A stretch of 64,000 nt of DNA from Lepidonotus clava (GCA_936440205.1 OW387147.1:24267629-24331628), one strand, 5' to 3'. Shown: positions 23,611 through 34,866, counted from the stretch's first letter. The notes: generated from the sequence alone by a model not told the origin. A program made the numbers and translations.

Positions 23611-26128
23611 TTGGAACGAGCCCCGAAAGCCCGGAAAACGGACACGATGAGCGGACAGTGCTGGGAAGGACATTGTCACGGAAAGGAGTTTAAGCACTTG
23701 GCCAAGCATATTAAAGGCCAGCACGATGGATTACGGAAGCAGTACTACATGTGCCCGGTGTGTTCGAATCGAGCCTATTCGACACACCAGGACTGGAAGA
23801 AGCACATGACGGACTCACACGAAGGGAACCTGCAGAGGGGGATGCCGAAGCAAGACCCCCTTCTGAGGCTGGAGTATGCTGCGGCGTTCGCCTTGGACCC
23901 GAAAGGACGACCGCCGTACACCAGTTTCGCTGCTGGGGATGAAACGGCGGCCCGGGTAGCCAACATGGAACGGGACTACGCGGTGCGCCATCCGGAGGGG
24001 TTTCAACCCCCTGAGAGGGCGGTGGATAAGGAGGCACCGGAGAGGCCGCGACGGCATATCCGCATACCTTACTACCCGAGGGCGTCGAGAGGATCCGAGG
24101 ACAGCGACGCCGAGCAGCTGGAGCAGGTAGCAACCGAAGAAGGATCAGAGGCCGACGAGGCCGGCGAGGGAGCCCAAGCAGCCAAAGCAGCAGGGAAGGG
24201 ACCCCTGGCCGAGGTGGCGGAACGATCGACACCCACGCGTCGTTCCCCTCGGAGGGCCGCGAAAGGAGTACGGAAGGAAGACACCGAGTCGCCGCGAAGC
24301 GCGAGCCGAGCCGTGGTCAACCCGAAGCCACTCCTGACACCAGACCAAATATCAGGGTTAGTACAGAGCCGAATTAAGAAGTTAAACGCCCAGGGAGAAC
24401 CACGGGAACCGAGAGGACGAGGACTCCCGGGCAGAGGAAAAGGACGGACATCCACACCCACCCCGAAGCCGGGTTGCTCAGGAATACCACCGGGGGCTGA
24501 GGTGGGGGAATTGGTGAGCTCGTCCGACGACCAACGACCGAAAGTCAAAGAGGAAGAGGAGCCGCTCGCTTTCAAGAGGCCCCCGACGCAGGGATGCCCG
24601 GCGGAGGAGCCGTCGCGAAAGAAGAAGTGGAAAAAGGTCAAGAAAGTCCCGAGAGAATTGGAGGAGGGAACGAGTTCGGACCAGTCGGAGTCAGGCAGGA
24701 GTATGTCGGCCCGAAGCGATCGGTCTTTGATTATTGCTGAGTCTAGTAGCACGGGAGAGCTGGGACCATCGCAGCCTGAGACCTCGACAGGAGTCAGACG
24801 GACCACGGGACTAGAACCACCTTGTAGCGACGCACAATTTACTATGATGACAGTTCATAAGAAATCAGTGATATACGAATCACGACACCCGAGGTACCCC
24901 GGATATTTAAAAGGAACAATGAACCGGGAGGGATCGTTCAGGGGTTACCACGAGGCGAGATCCGACCGGGAGCTGGAGGACAGCATTCGGGAAGCACAGG
25001 GAGGCCGGCTGGTGGAAAGAGAAGCATTGTACCTAGGAAGGTTTCTACGCGAGATGGCAGAAAGGCAGGGACTCAAACCGTCGGGGCGAGTGGAGAAAGT
25101 AAAGTATGTTCGGCATGCGGCCAGGCCGGAGGACACGGCGTCGATGGCCTCGACACAGCCGCTGTTCTCTACCCCTACCCCGACGAAAGCGGATTCACCC
25201 CTGGAGAAGATGGTATGTAAGCAGCCGATAGTGCCGCCCCCAGGATTGAAACGAATGAGAGACATTACGGTAGCACCAGACACGCCAGAGACACGGGCGG
25301 CGGTTGACAACCTGACTCGAGCCAGTTTGGGGAGCTCGTTTTTCGTGTCGCAAGGATCGGAAGAGACCCCGGGACCACCGTCGCCCGAACGTATGGGATC
25401 GCCGCCAGGACCGGATACCCCACTCAAGGACGAGGATAAACACGGGCGGGCGCTACAACCGCGGGTTGTGATACACAGATTACAAATACCAGCTGCCCAG
25501 TCCATGGACGCGGAGGTGGAAGACTCAGAGGACATGGAGTTGGGGCAGGCCGAGACCAGAGGATACGAGCCGGAGAAGCAAGAATTGGACGAGTCGGGAG
25601 CGGATTCAGTGTTCGGGTCTATAGGAACGGAGATACCGACGGCAGGACCATCTAGGGAAACACCGAGACTCAAGTTATTACGGACACAGGCCATTCACCA
25701 GGTCTTACAGGGACACTTTCCGGTGACGGCGCGAGCGGTACGAGACTGGGACGCGGCCCCCGAGAGAGGTGCGAGGAATGACGGCCAAGACAAGAGCAAT
25801 GGCTTCGGCGTCTATGGCGTTCCTGATGGCACTAGAAACGGGCCGCAAGCCAGAGACATTTGAAGAAGCGATGGCGCAGTTCCCGACGGCGGCACTGGGG
25901 CCGTTGACCAGGGAGTTCCCGGGGGTCGACCGGCTAGTTAACGAACACAACCGGACCGTCCAATTGGCTCAGACCCTAGTGATGTACAAAAACGAGGATC
26001 AACTGGATGACTTGTTGAAGGCGACAAGAGAGGCGGAAAAACAGAGCGGAATGGTGGATCAGCTTCTCGAGCTCCCCGCTAGGGAGGAGAGACTGTTGCT
26101 ACCGATCCGGCGCCAAGAAGAAGGGTGA
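23611..26128 (+). CDS. Third ORF region of the gypsy element, C2H2-like zinc-finger protein
   Basis: Downstream of pol a long + strand coding region follows (750 residues in its main frame). Near the N-terminus is one imperfect His/Cys module (CHGKEFKHLAKHIKGQH) and a clear C2H2 finger with CPVC spaced to HMTDSH. Both look like BED/C2H2 nucleic-acid binding folds. The middle is long, disordered, and rich in Glu, Pro, Ser and Arg with basic patches. The C-terminal part has helical stretches (MTAKTRAMASASMAF, MYKNEDQLDDLL). It has no signal peptide or transmembrane segment, so it is not an envelope. Its function is unknown; a regulator or RNA/DNA-binding accessory factor is a guess. Confidence 0.7.
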
Positions 26129-26861
26129 AGTAGATGCTGCTCGAGGTCTTGCACGGAAGGAAAACAGCGCGACGGAACCAGAGGCGGAAGATGGCGCGTC
26201 GCGAGTCGGGTGGGGAGGGATTACGGGGCGTTGGCTCCTCACCCATAGTGTCAAACCCCCAGGGAGAGAACCGGGCCGAGGCGGAGGTACCTGAGCCGCA
26301 CGGGAGGCCGAAGCCTGGATAAAAGACTCTCCTGGAGACCGCTGGACGGGCCCGAAAACTTTACTTAAACTCATCGGGAACGGACTGGCGGGCTCGAACA
26401 TTTTTATCTTAATTTATTCCTATTAATTTCTTCATGGAAATCTTCTTGCGGAAGTGAACGAAACCACATGTGTTAGGAGGTGTTGAGCGTAATCAGCGAG
26501 CTGGAGGGTCCATGACTGGAACGAACTTACCAAGCCTGCGGGGCGAATACGGGACGGAAGGAGGCGCTAGGAGGAAAAACAAGTTTGTAGCTGTTCCTCT
26601 TCTTCCCTGGAGCCCGCTGCGTTGGTTGGGACCGAGCAGGTGGAACGGGATCGTCCGGTCGCGGAAATCAAATGGATAGCGGGCTGGACGGCCCAGGAGC
26701 GAGTCGTGAAAGGATTGCGGCGAGTCGTAGATGTCTCCCGGAGGACCAAGGCACGAGCAGGGACGATAACTTAGGGGCCCTGGCTCGTGACCGACCGAAG
26801 CAATACATGAACAAGAAACGAAAATTAATAGACTTACTAAAAACTTATATTAATATCTTAC

Positions 26862-27158
26862 CTGCAGTAACGACAGTGACTGCTTCCATGTCGTATTTCC
26901 TGATGTCTTCTTCTCGAGGAACGAAACATATAGGGAAGTAGTCTTTGAAATATACAGGGAGGTGGTGCTTGGAACGTCGGCCGCGGATGCCTTGATAGAC
27001 ACCTCAAGAGGTCTGCAAAGAGCGACGAGGAGCGATCCTTCTTGGAGTTCGACATCGGATGAGTTCTCTATATATGCTATTTTTTTGAGAATGGGCCCGT
27101 TCCGGATCTCAGAGGTTGACGTTGGGTGCAGATCCCAGTTGATGTCGTCCATCTTCAC
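26862..27158 (-). CDS. Antisense open frame with splice donor inside the gypsy element
   Basis: On the minus strand a frame opens with MKMDDINWDLHPTSTSEIRN and continues for about 99 residues. It ends at an ideal donor, CAG|GTAAGATATT, at 26862/26861. Composition is protein-like (hydrophobic strands alternating with Ser/Thr/Lys) and better than the + strand reading of the same bases. No family is recognised. It would be an antisense gene relative to the element, as known for some retroviruses, or part of a captured host segment. No partner exon has been identified. Confidence 0.35.
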
Positions 27159-27619
27159 TTTCTACGGCTTCTTCCTCTCCTTCTCACTAATATCTTCAAC
27201 TTACCAACTTCGAACCGTCGTACCTAGGAGCAGCCCGGAACGGCTCGGAGCTGTTGTCTCGGCGTTCGTCATAGGCATAGTGGCTTCATGCAATGTGACA
27301 TGGCACTGTGGACGACTGTGGCCTTACTCCAAAATCAAACCAGACCGGATCTTAAACTTACTTCTATTAACGAACTATTTGTTGGTATTACAGTCTCACG
27401 AAAATCGTCTAAAAGCACGGTCCTCCGGGAGGACGAAGAGAAAAACTTAGTAAACAGAGCGAGGCCCGAGAGCCTAGGAAACGAACGAGGGCCCGAGTGC
27501 CCGAAACAGGAATCCTCTTCTTAGGAAAATCATCTCATCAGTAGAACGAAGGAGCCTCCCTCTCGCCCCAAAGAGGACTGTCTTCCTGCCGTTGCTTACG
27601 GAGGGGGGGAGGGATGAGA

Positions 27620-27681
27620 GGCACCGGCTCCTGTCATCAAAAAGAAACTTGGCACCGGCTCCTGTCATCAAAAAGAAACTT
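27620..27681. repeat. 31-bp tandem duplication
   Basis: Two exact copies of a 31-bp unit beginning GGCACCGGCTCCTGTCATC stand head to tail inside the accessory region of the gypsy element. This is a recent local duplication. Confidence 0.9.
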
Positions 27682-28304
27682 CATCAAAATTATCTTCTTA
27701 ATCGGGTCTCCGTTCCGGTTGTTGTCATGCCACTTGGGCCCGGAACGGTGACGGAAATACTTTACTATGGTGGACTCTCTCCGACATCTCTTTCTGAAAT
27801 CCTGAAATCTTCGAGTGTGTCGACGAGGTCGAAGACTGAACGTCTTGGTGCTGGGTTAACCACGAGGACATGTGTCGTAAAAGTCAAACTTCAGTTCCTG
27901 TACGGAAAACGGACACTTCATCGATAATTAATGATTCTAATCTTCTCAGTCTTACCTTCACCCGGACTCCATCTCAAAGTTTCACTGTGACAAATAGCAC
28001 GAAACCCGCGACGTCGTCTGCTGAAGCTTCCACTCTAAGCTTTAATGCATGAAGTTAAGTTCCTTTCCACATACAACGCCATCTTCTTCCTTGGGTGCCT
28101 TGGCCTTTGGCTCGAACATGTTGTCCTTGCCAAACGTGAAAAAGTCACTGGGGGGCTCTGAATGCCGAGGCGACCGAGGGTGCGAAGTCCAAAAAGAACA
28201 TTCTATCTACAAAAACTTCAGTCTTTCTTCTTCAACTCATCCTTAAAATCATCATCATCACCTAAGAGAACGCAGAGAAGAGTAATAGTTACGGAAGAAC
28301 GAGG

Positions 28305-28706
28305 GGTCACGACCGACCGGGTAGGAGAATCACGACCGATTCTCTACCCAAAAACAACGGAGAACGTCTGGACGACGGTAGAACGGACCGAGGGTCGAGA
28401 GGACTAAGGGTCACGACCGACCCTGGCCTCTGGGTGGGAGAGTCGCGACCGATTCTCCACCCGAGCTAGGGGAGAACGTCTGGACGACGAAAAACGAAGG
28501 GAACGGGGGCACTGCGGGTCACGACCGACCCATGGCCCCGGGCAGGAGGACCACGACCGGTCCCTCTGTCCTAATGAGGGTAAAAAGGCGAGGAAAAACG
28601 CGCCGAGGGGCTAAGTAAATAGAGCCCAGAAGAGAGGAGCGGGGGCGATGGGGTCACGACCGATCCCCAGTCCCGGGTGGGAGAGCCACGACCGGCTCGC
28701 TCATCC
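28305..28706 (+). repeat. Array of eight hairpins sharing the loop ACGACC
   Basis: There are four modules (starting at 28305, 28408, 28516 and 28650), each a short hairpin directly followed by a long one. Short hairpins: 28305-28318, 28408-28423, 28516-28531, 28650-28667 (GGGTC-ACGACC-GACCC type). Long hairpins: 28319-28349, 28432-28462, 28540-28571, 28675-28706 (about 12 bp with one bulge or mismatch). The loop is ACGACC in seven and GCGACC in one, always closed by C-G. Stems differ between copies yet keep pairing (GGGTC/GACCC, GAATC/GATTC, GGACC/GGTCC, GAGCC/GGCTC). This is the pattern expected of a selected RNA fold. Its role is unknown. Confidence 0.8.
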
Positions 28707-29050
28707 TAAAGACGAGAAAAAGAGGAGGTGTAAAACGGGTCCTAATAGATCCAGGATAGAGAACTCTGACGAAGATAAAAAGAGACTAAGATATATAAAA
28801 CGAATTATATGAACTTTCATTAAGAAGAGAGAAAAACGAAGAACGAAAAACGAAGAAAGAAGAGAAATAATAATTAGCCGGATAGGCCCCGGGGGCCCTC
28901 CGAAGTAGATCGGAGAGGACAGAGGGTGACACCTCCTCCTCTGCCGATAAGGAGCGTAGGATTGAAATGTTTCTGGTTCTAGAGTATGTTCTGTTGTCGT
29001 TGCTGTATGAACTGTTTTGAAATTTTGTAAAACGTGTTTTCCCACCTTTC

Positions 29051-29067
29051 AAGAAGGTGCGGGAGGG
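29051..29067 (+). other. Polypurine tract
   Basis: AAGAAGGTGCGGGAGGG directly abuts the right LTR and is almost pure purine (15 of 17). It is the expected plus-strand primer of reverse transcription. Confidence 0.6.
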
Positions 29068-30028
29068 TGTGATGAACGGCTATTCAGCCAAAATACATAG
29101 AGGTTAAAATAATAGAAATAAGGTAATAATAGAAATATATGTAAGAGAACGAAATATATGTAAGAGAACAAAATAGATGTAAAGGAACGAATATGTAAAG
29201 AATGAATATGTAAAGAACGAATAACGAATATGTAAAGAACGAATAACGAATATGTAAGGAACGAAAACGTAAAGGAACGAAACCCGGAAATATGTAAACC
29301 GGAAGTGAAATGTAAACCGGAAACGGAATATATAAACCGGAAGTGACGTCAGTTGTAGGTCACGTGACCGAAGGCAGCCAATCAGGGCTGACCTCTCTAG
29401 TATATAAAGGGGCGGTGAGGCCCGAATAAACAGAGTTCTTTAACAGTTCTCCTGGTGTCCAGACGTGTCCTCTTTCCTGAAACAACCGCTAAAGATGAGC
29501 CGATCAGAGTAATTAAGCCGAAGTTAGGACAAAACAGTCGAAGTTCGAGACAGGTAGTAGAAACATAGGGTAAGGGGCCCGATGGCCCGAAGAACGAGGA
29601 ACGAGGGAACGGAGTAGGGCACGAAGGCCCGAAGTAGTACCGGAAACCGAGGCGTAGTATGGTACGAAGACATGGGGAGCGGAACGAGGGAGCGAAGTCC
29701 GCGGGGACGAGGGCGCGGCATGCTCGGCCCCACGCTACCAAACAATAGGCGACCGTCGGCCCGTCGCCCCCGCGGACCGGAACTCAGGGGTGGACCGCCC
29801 CCCGGCCGACCCGTACCCCTACCATAATTTCCCTCCCCCGCAGTCCTCCGTCGACATCGAGTGCCGATTCCCGATCGATTCGCTCAGCCCCCCCTCGTGC
29901 GCGAGGCACGACTCTAGAAACACATCTCGGTTCTTGGCCCGGATTCCCCGTCCGCCCCGAGACCCGAACAACCCCCACGTTCCTCTGTTGTAAGAATCGG
30001 CAACCCCGACTTACCAGAGAACGTCACA
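29068..30028 (+). repeat. 3' LTR of the gypsy element
   Basis: Same length (961 bp) as the left LTR and nearly identical, with about three substitutions visible (two in the AACGAA-rich 5' part and one beside the CCAAT box). It carries the same CCAAT, TATATAAAG and AATAAA signals. It is followed by CTAT, matching the four bases before the left LTR. Confidence 0.95.
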
Positions 30029-32279
30029 CTATCAAATATTTTCAATCTTGCCTCCATGCTTATTCCCTGAAGAGAGTTGTACAATTCAAAATTAATCAAA
30101 GCAAATTAGGTGACGAATTGCACCTAAATTTGGTAAAATGTAGCTTTATATTTCGGCATTTTTCCCATAGGAACCACTGCTAAAGCCTGTCAGCCAAGCC
30201 TACAATGTCCAACCCTACTTTGCCCTGAAATACAACATTTTGATTGGCTGGCTAACCTACAAATCTGTCAACTGATAAAATTTAAGAAATCATAATGTTC
30301 AAGCAGTCCTTGAGGATATACAAAAACATAATTCTTGTTTATTTCAGTAACCTGAACTCTTGGAAACAAAGATGGCATACATAGTAATTTTTTCCAACCT
30401 TTGTCCAACCCTAGCATGTATGCAATGTGGGATGGGCTTATTGGTCTTAGGTGCAGATCATTGACTGAATCAGGCTTGGGCTGACCGTCATGGGTCTAGA
30501 TCAATGTTGTGCCTGTTGTGGTACCAGGTGGTCCCAAACTCCTGGCGCATACCATATTAATACCCTTTACAGACTACAGCTTAAATATGGGATGGATGTA
30601 GTTACAATGGACGTCATATTGGCAATAGGTCACTGGTTCGCTTCATCGAGCCAACTGGGGAGCAGTCAGATAGGCTCAAAGAACAACTGCCCTACCTGAA
30701 TATACCAGTCCATTTATACCACTTTTTATACGCTGGATACATGGCCTAACAAGGTCTGATCATAGGCTAACGTCCACCATCGTGATGCACATTCTAAACT
30801 GATGTGCTTTATAAGACTTGAAAATACATCGTAGATTGTAGTCTGGAAGGGGTAATAGACTCTAACTTATGGTACGTAGAATCTCAGTGTATTTATAGAG
30901 ACTCTGATTTATGCTTCAATGGCTGGCCATACACTAGAGCTGCTCTCAGCAAACTCACTTGGTTAGACAAGTGTTGGGCCAGCTGCAGGAAGGGGAAAGA
31001 TATCTAAGATCTTATCTCCTATCTTTTTTTGGGGGGAATAACTATGACCAGATTGGAGGATAAGTAGACAGGTTATTCAGAATACATTAGGTTTGGTCTT
31101 GTTTAGCTATATTTTTTAGTGTGTGACAGGGCATGTCAATATTGTGCTCTTATGAGTTTCTTTCTTTTAGTTTTTGTTCCGTTGACATAATAGAGTATTG
31201 GTTTCCAGGGCACCATGAGGAGAGGCATATTAACGGTAGTTATGGAAATCCTATTAGATGTGACCGTGCGAAGCAATAAAAAAATATCAATCTGACTAAT
31301 ACACTGTTTTGTATGACAGCCATTCTTATCTTTGGGTAATATCCTCAACTCAAGACAATGTATTTTTTTTCTAATCGAAATACAAAGGAATCAGAGTAAC
31401 CTTAATACATTAAGGACATGTACCTTCTATCTTTCCATCAACAAAAATTAAATACTTATCTTTTTTTTAATTTTTTATTAATCAACTTCACATACAAGCG
31501 TAGTGTTCTTCCAGTTGGACAGGGATGAGAATGGTATATAAACAAATGAACAGCATGAGATATAACATGGTATATATGAACTATCCAAGGATAATTCTGA
31601 AGATGATAGTTTGCAAAGAATATTTCTAATGACATGTTCTAAATAATATGTATTCTTAATCCAAATGACCGATGTACAATGTGGCTTGTGCAAAAGTCAC
31701 ATGCAATTAAAATGCACGCAAGCCATTGGCCTATAAAATCTTTTCCAAAAAGTTTTTAGGGTTCTTCTCTAACCCAAAAGTTGCAAACCCGGCTGTATGA
31801 GCCAACGGTAGTAAATCTAAACACCGTCTGAAAAATTTTAATATCGAGAAGCCATGTAAGAAGGGTATGTTCAAATCATTCTCAATGTATGGAATGGTTT
31901 ATTCAAAATCTAAAATATCTAATTCTAAGTAGAATGCGATCAAAGACAGTTGCCAATATTTTTTCAGAACATTTTCTTTTTTTCCTATATCACATCTAAA
32001 ACCTGCGAACCCAGCCTTAGGAGCCCAGCCTGACCTCCCCCTAACCCTGTAAGCCACACGTCAAGACCTCTCACGGATGTCTACTAGGATAAACCTTAGC
32101 AAATTAAGCGTTGGGGATCCGAAACGACCCCCCAGCTATCCCACTCTGTACCCTAAACAGTGTTAGGGAGTCCGTCCGCACTGTGTATACTGTTATCTGC
32201 CCAGTTCCATTAGTCAGTAACAGTCCGAACACTCAGATGGACCCTGGGCCGATTGCTGTAATCCTCTGTCAGAGAAAAA

Positions 32280-32607
32280 CAGGGTTCCCATCGACTTTGA
32301 GAAAAACAAACTTGTCATGACAATCCGTTGACTAATTACAATTTCTGGGTATATTTCCCAAGTTCACCAATACCTGGTTACATGAATATTTTGCACAAGC
32401 AGTTTTTTGTGGAATTTGTCTCGAAATATGGACATAATGATGCATGAATATTCAAATTGAGATTAAAACAGTCCCAATCGATCAATTTCTGGAGAAAAAT
32501 ATTTAAAAATCGATAACTTTTTATAAAACCCCATCACTATTTGTCCCTTTTTCAAATTCCATTACTACTTTCATTTTCCAGGGTTTCCAGTCTTTGTGGG
32601 AACCTTG
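32280..32607. mobile_element. hAT-like MITE, copy 1
   Basis: The left end is CAGGGTTCCCATCGACTTTG and the right end is the inverse of CAAGGTTCCCACAAAGACTGG. The inner part contains TGTCATGACAATCC and CCATTACTACTTTCATTTTCC, like the second copy at 50664. The terminal CAGGG resembles hAT ends. No 8-bp target duplication was seen. Confidence 0.6.
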
Positions 32608-32912
32608 TCATAATAATTATTATGTTTTGTCGCTAACAAGGGTCATTTTTCTGGAAAAGGTTAATGAAATGAAGCAGGAACTCTCATTTAAAAGGCGAGC
32701 TATAATATCCAAGCAATTCAATCTCGTTGACATCTTTGAAAAGACTTTAAAGAATGTGGCTTTGAAATCAGCATATTATATTCTTCATATGTGTATTTTC
32801 ACAGACTGAATTTCTTTAAAAAATTTCTTTTTATTTGTCCTTACAACATTGTAGACATATATCTTATGTATATCTATGAAAACATCTACATTTTGTTCTT
32901 TCTCGCCGTCCT

Positions 32913-33079
32913 GCCCGAATATTCACTTATTAACTTATTAGGCTAATCTATCAGTCACTAATTAGAGTGGTATCATTAGTGTATCATGTTGCAATAACAT
33001 CTCTACTTTTAGTGATAAATCGCTTCACAACACACTGACAATGACCAATTAGCCTAATCAGTAACAGAAATATGGACTC
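32913..33079. mobile_element. Palindromic MITE, copy 4 (short)
   Basis: Inverted arms hold ACTTATTAGGCTAATC and GATTAGCCTAATTGG-like sequence, ending near AGAAATATGGACTC. It is shorter (about 167 bp) and more diverged than the other copies but keeps the central ACATCTCTACTTTTAGTGA motif. Confidence 0.6.
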
Positions 33080-33469
33080 TAACGATTTGATCCACATGTC
33101 GGGCACTAAAAAATCTAAATTATGATCAATCAAAGTGAGCTGCGGAGAAAACGTGAAAATAACATGATTGATGAAACAACATCGGGGTTTAGGGCATGAA
33201 AGTGGGGATCCAGGTAGATTTACTTAGGAACGCCACGAGGGTTGGACCAGGCGAACCCCACTGCCCTCACCTGACCCTACCTGTCCTCACCACAGTGTAG
33301 GGTAAGAGTAGGGGTAGGGCTTGGGTAGAGGGTTGGGTACTAGGCGAGGTGGGTCAGGTGGGTCAGGGTGAGGAGGTCGGTGGGTTCCTGTACATATTTC
33401 ACCACTAAGTCTAAGAGGTACAAGTCAGAGAGGGAAGGGTGGGGGGGGGGGGGGTCCTCATAGATTCCC

Positions 33470-33720
33470 CTCATAGGCAAGGGTGTACAGTTCCCAGCCC
33501 TAAAATCTGAGGCTAGGGGGTTCCAGGTAAATTGAAGGGGTTCCATGGAAAACTGAGGGGGTTCCAAATAGTTATCTCGTTAAAATTCCCTTATTTATAG
33601 TGTAATTATATAAACTTTGATAAAGCTGATGGGGTTCCAGAAACCGGTTGTTTTGATATAATTCCCTATATCTGTAGTTTAATTATGTAAACTTTTCGAA
33701 ATCTGAGGGGGTTCCAGACA
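33470..33720. repeat. GGGGTTCCA repeat region
   Basis: The motif CTGAGGGGGTTCCA recurs about five times. The last two intervals form a diverged tandem pair of about 80-90 bp containing TAATTCCCTATAT...GTAATTATATAAACTTT. It is preceded by a poly-G run near 33440. Confidence 0.6.
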
Positions 33721-33907
33721 CCCTCAGAACCGCACCCCCCACCTGGGTACGCCACTGATACATACTTTGTCTACATACTTTGGTATGAGAGAGATGTTAG
33801 TTTGAAGAGATGCACACTCAAGGAAACGATTCCTCTGTCTGTTTCGCCCCCACTTTCCCAGCTGAGTTATGTTTATTGGTACTTATTTTTATGACAACTA
33901 CATGTAG

Positions 33908-33955
33908 AGAGGTGCGCGGCTGTTTATACAATTGTATATACAGCCACGCACCTCT
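33908..33955. repeat. 48-bp near-perfect palindrome
   Basis: Two 24-bp arms meet without a spacer at the central AATT and pair at 22 of 24 positions (outer part AGAGGTGCG, inner part TATACAATTGTATA). With no loop it could extrude as a cruciform rather than act as a microRNA precursor. Confidence 0.85.
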
Positions 33956-34432
33956 GGAAAGACAATTTTGTAATTCATGCTTAGCTTGGCAAAATATGCA
34001 CCTGAATGATTGCTATGTGTGTATACAATTGGAGTTACCAATAATAACAAAAATTCTGCAATTATGTTTTTTCTCGTAAAATTGCGATAGAATAGAACAA
34101 GGCTGTCCCTCTGAATTTGATTTGCAACAGGCTATGTAATGCAAGTTTCTATCACTTAGAAACCAATGACGAAATATGTTGATGTCAGTTGATACAACGT
34201 CCTGCCTGTAGATATGTTTAAGCCACATGCCTATATGAACAAATATGAAGTCAACCAACAGATAATATCAAAAGGATAAGACAAAGGTTTTTGTAAATAA
34301 AGTAAAACTGTGACTTATTTTTGTTGGAATCGTACAGTAGTAGTTCTGATTCCTTCAGATACACTGACAAAAAGACCCCCTCACCAAGAGAATGCCTTCT
34401 CCTTTATTTAACGCTCCTTACCTAAATCCTCG

Positions 34433-34543
34433 CCCCTCGCAAACATCCTTTAGTCCTTCGCTAACATCCTACAACCCCTCGCCAACATCCTATAGCCACT
34501 CGCCAACATCCTATAGCCCCTCGCCAACGTCCTCGCCCCTCGC
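34433..34543. repeat. 21-bp tandem repeat
   Basis: About five imperfect copies of CCTCGCCAACATCCTATAGCC. The unit length is a multiple of three, so it leaves a Ser/Pro/Thr/Tyr reading frame open. I see no splice or start context to support a gene. Confidence 0.75.
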
Positions 34544-34833
34544 AGACTGCCCCCTCCCCCCCCTACAATACCACAGCTCGCATGGAAACGGACCTACATG
34601 CCTACCCCCAAAGAGTTGTAAACATTTCCTGGATTCCTAGAACACGTGGTTAGCGCATTCCCCGAAGTTACCAAGTACGCATGTACTGAAACCAGAGCCA
34701 ATACCTTAATGGCTTCGAGTCTGGACATTCCACACATATATCAACTCCATTAATGCCAATGTCGATGGGATTTTATGAATGCAGAGAAAAAGATCTAATT
34801 GCACAGTTAATGTTTCAATCTGGAAATTCAGAA

Positions 34834-34866
34834 AATTGCAAGAGTTAATGTTTAACTCTTGCAATT
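34834..34866. repeat. Short perfect hairpin
   Basis: Arms of 14 bp (AATTGCAAGAGTTA and its complement) flank the loop ATGTT. It lies in intergenic DNA; the arms are too short for a typical animal microRNA precursor. Confidence 0.7.

Larger units (their letters stand above)
26129..29067 (+). other. 3' accessory region of the gypsy element
   Basis: About 2.9 kb lies between the third ORF and the right LTR. It holds a short + strand coding-like segment near 26570-26790 (VERDRPVAEIKWIAGW and a basic tail) and antisense open frames at 26862-27158 and 28700-29050. It also holds a 31-bp tandem duplication, an AT-richer middle part, and a four-module hairpin array. No transmembrane/envelope-type product is convincing. 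Confidence 0.55.
16974..30028 (+). mobile_element. Young Ty3/gypsy LTR retrotransposon, 13,055 bp
   Basis: Two 961-bp direct repeats start TGTGA and end TCACA, flanked on both sides by CTAT (a 4-bp target duplication). About three differences are visible between the LTRs (roughly 0.3%), so insertion is very recent. A tRNA-Leu type primer site follows the left LTR and a purine tract precedes the right one. The order is gag, protease, reverse transcriptase, RNase H, integrase, then an extra ORF with C2H2-like fingers, then about 2.9 kb with antisense open frames and a hairpin array. No chromodomain and no convincing envelope are seen. The element looks largely whole, with perhaps one or two breaks. 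Its GC content is far above the flanking DNA and it is unusually long for this group. Confidence 0.95.

Noticed and set aside
26962-27450. Possible envelope-like frame with hydrophobic segments in the gypsy element
   Set aside because: No signal peptide, cleavage site or Cys pattern; the minus strand reads better over the same bases.
34392-34640. Ser/Pro/Thr repeat protein
   Set aside because: Produced by a 21-bp tandem repeat with no splice or start support.
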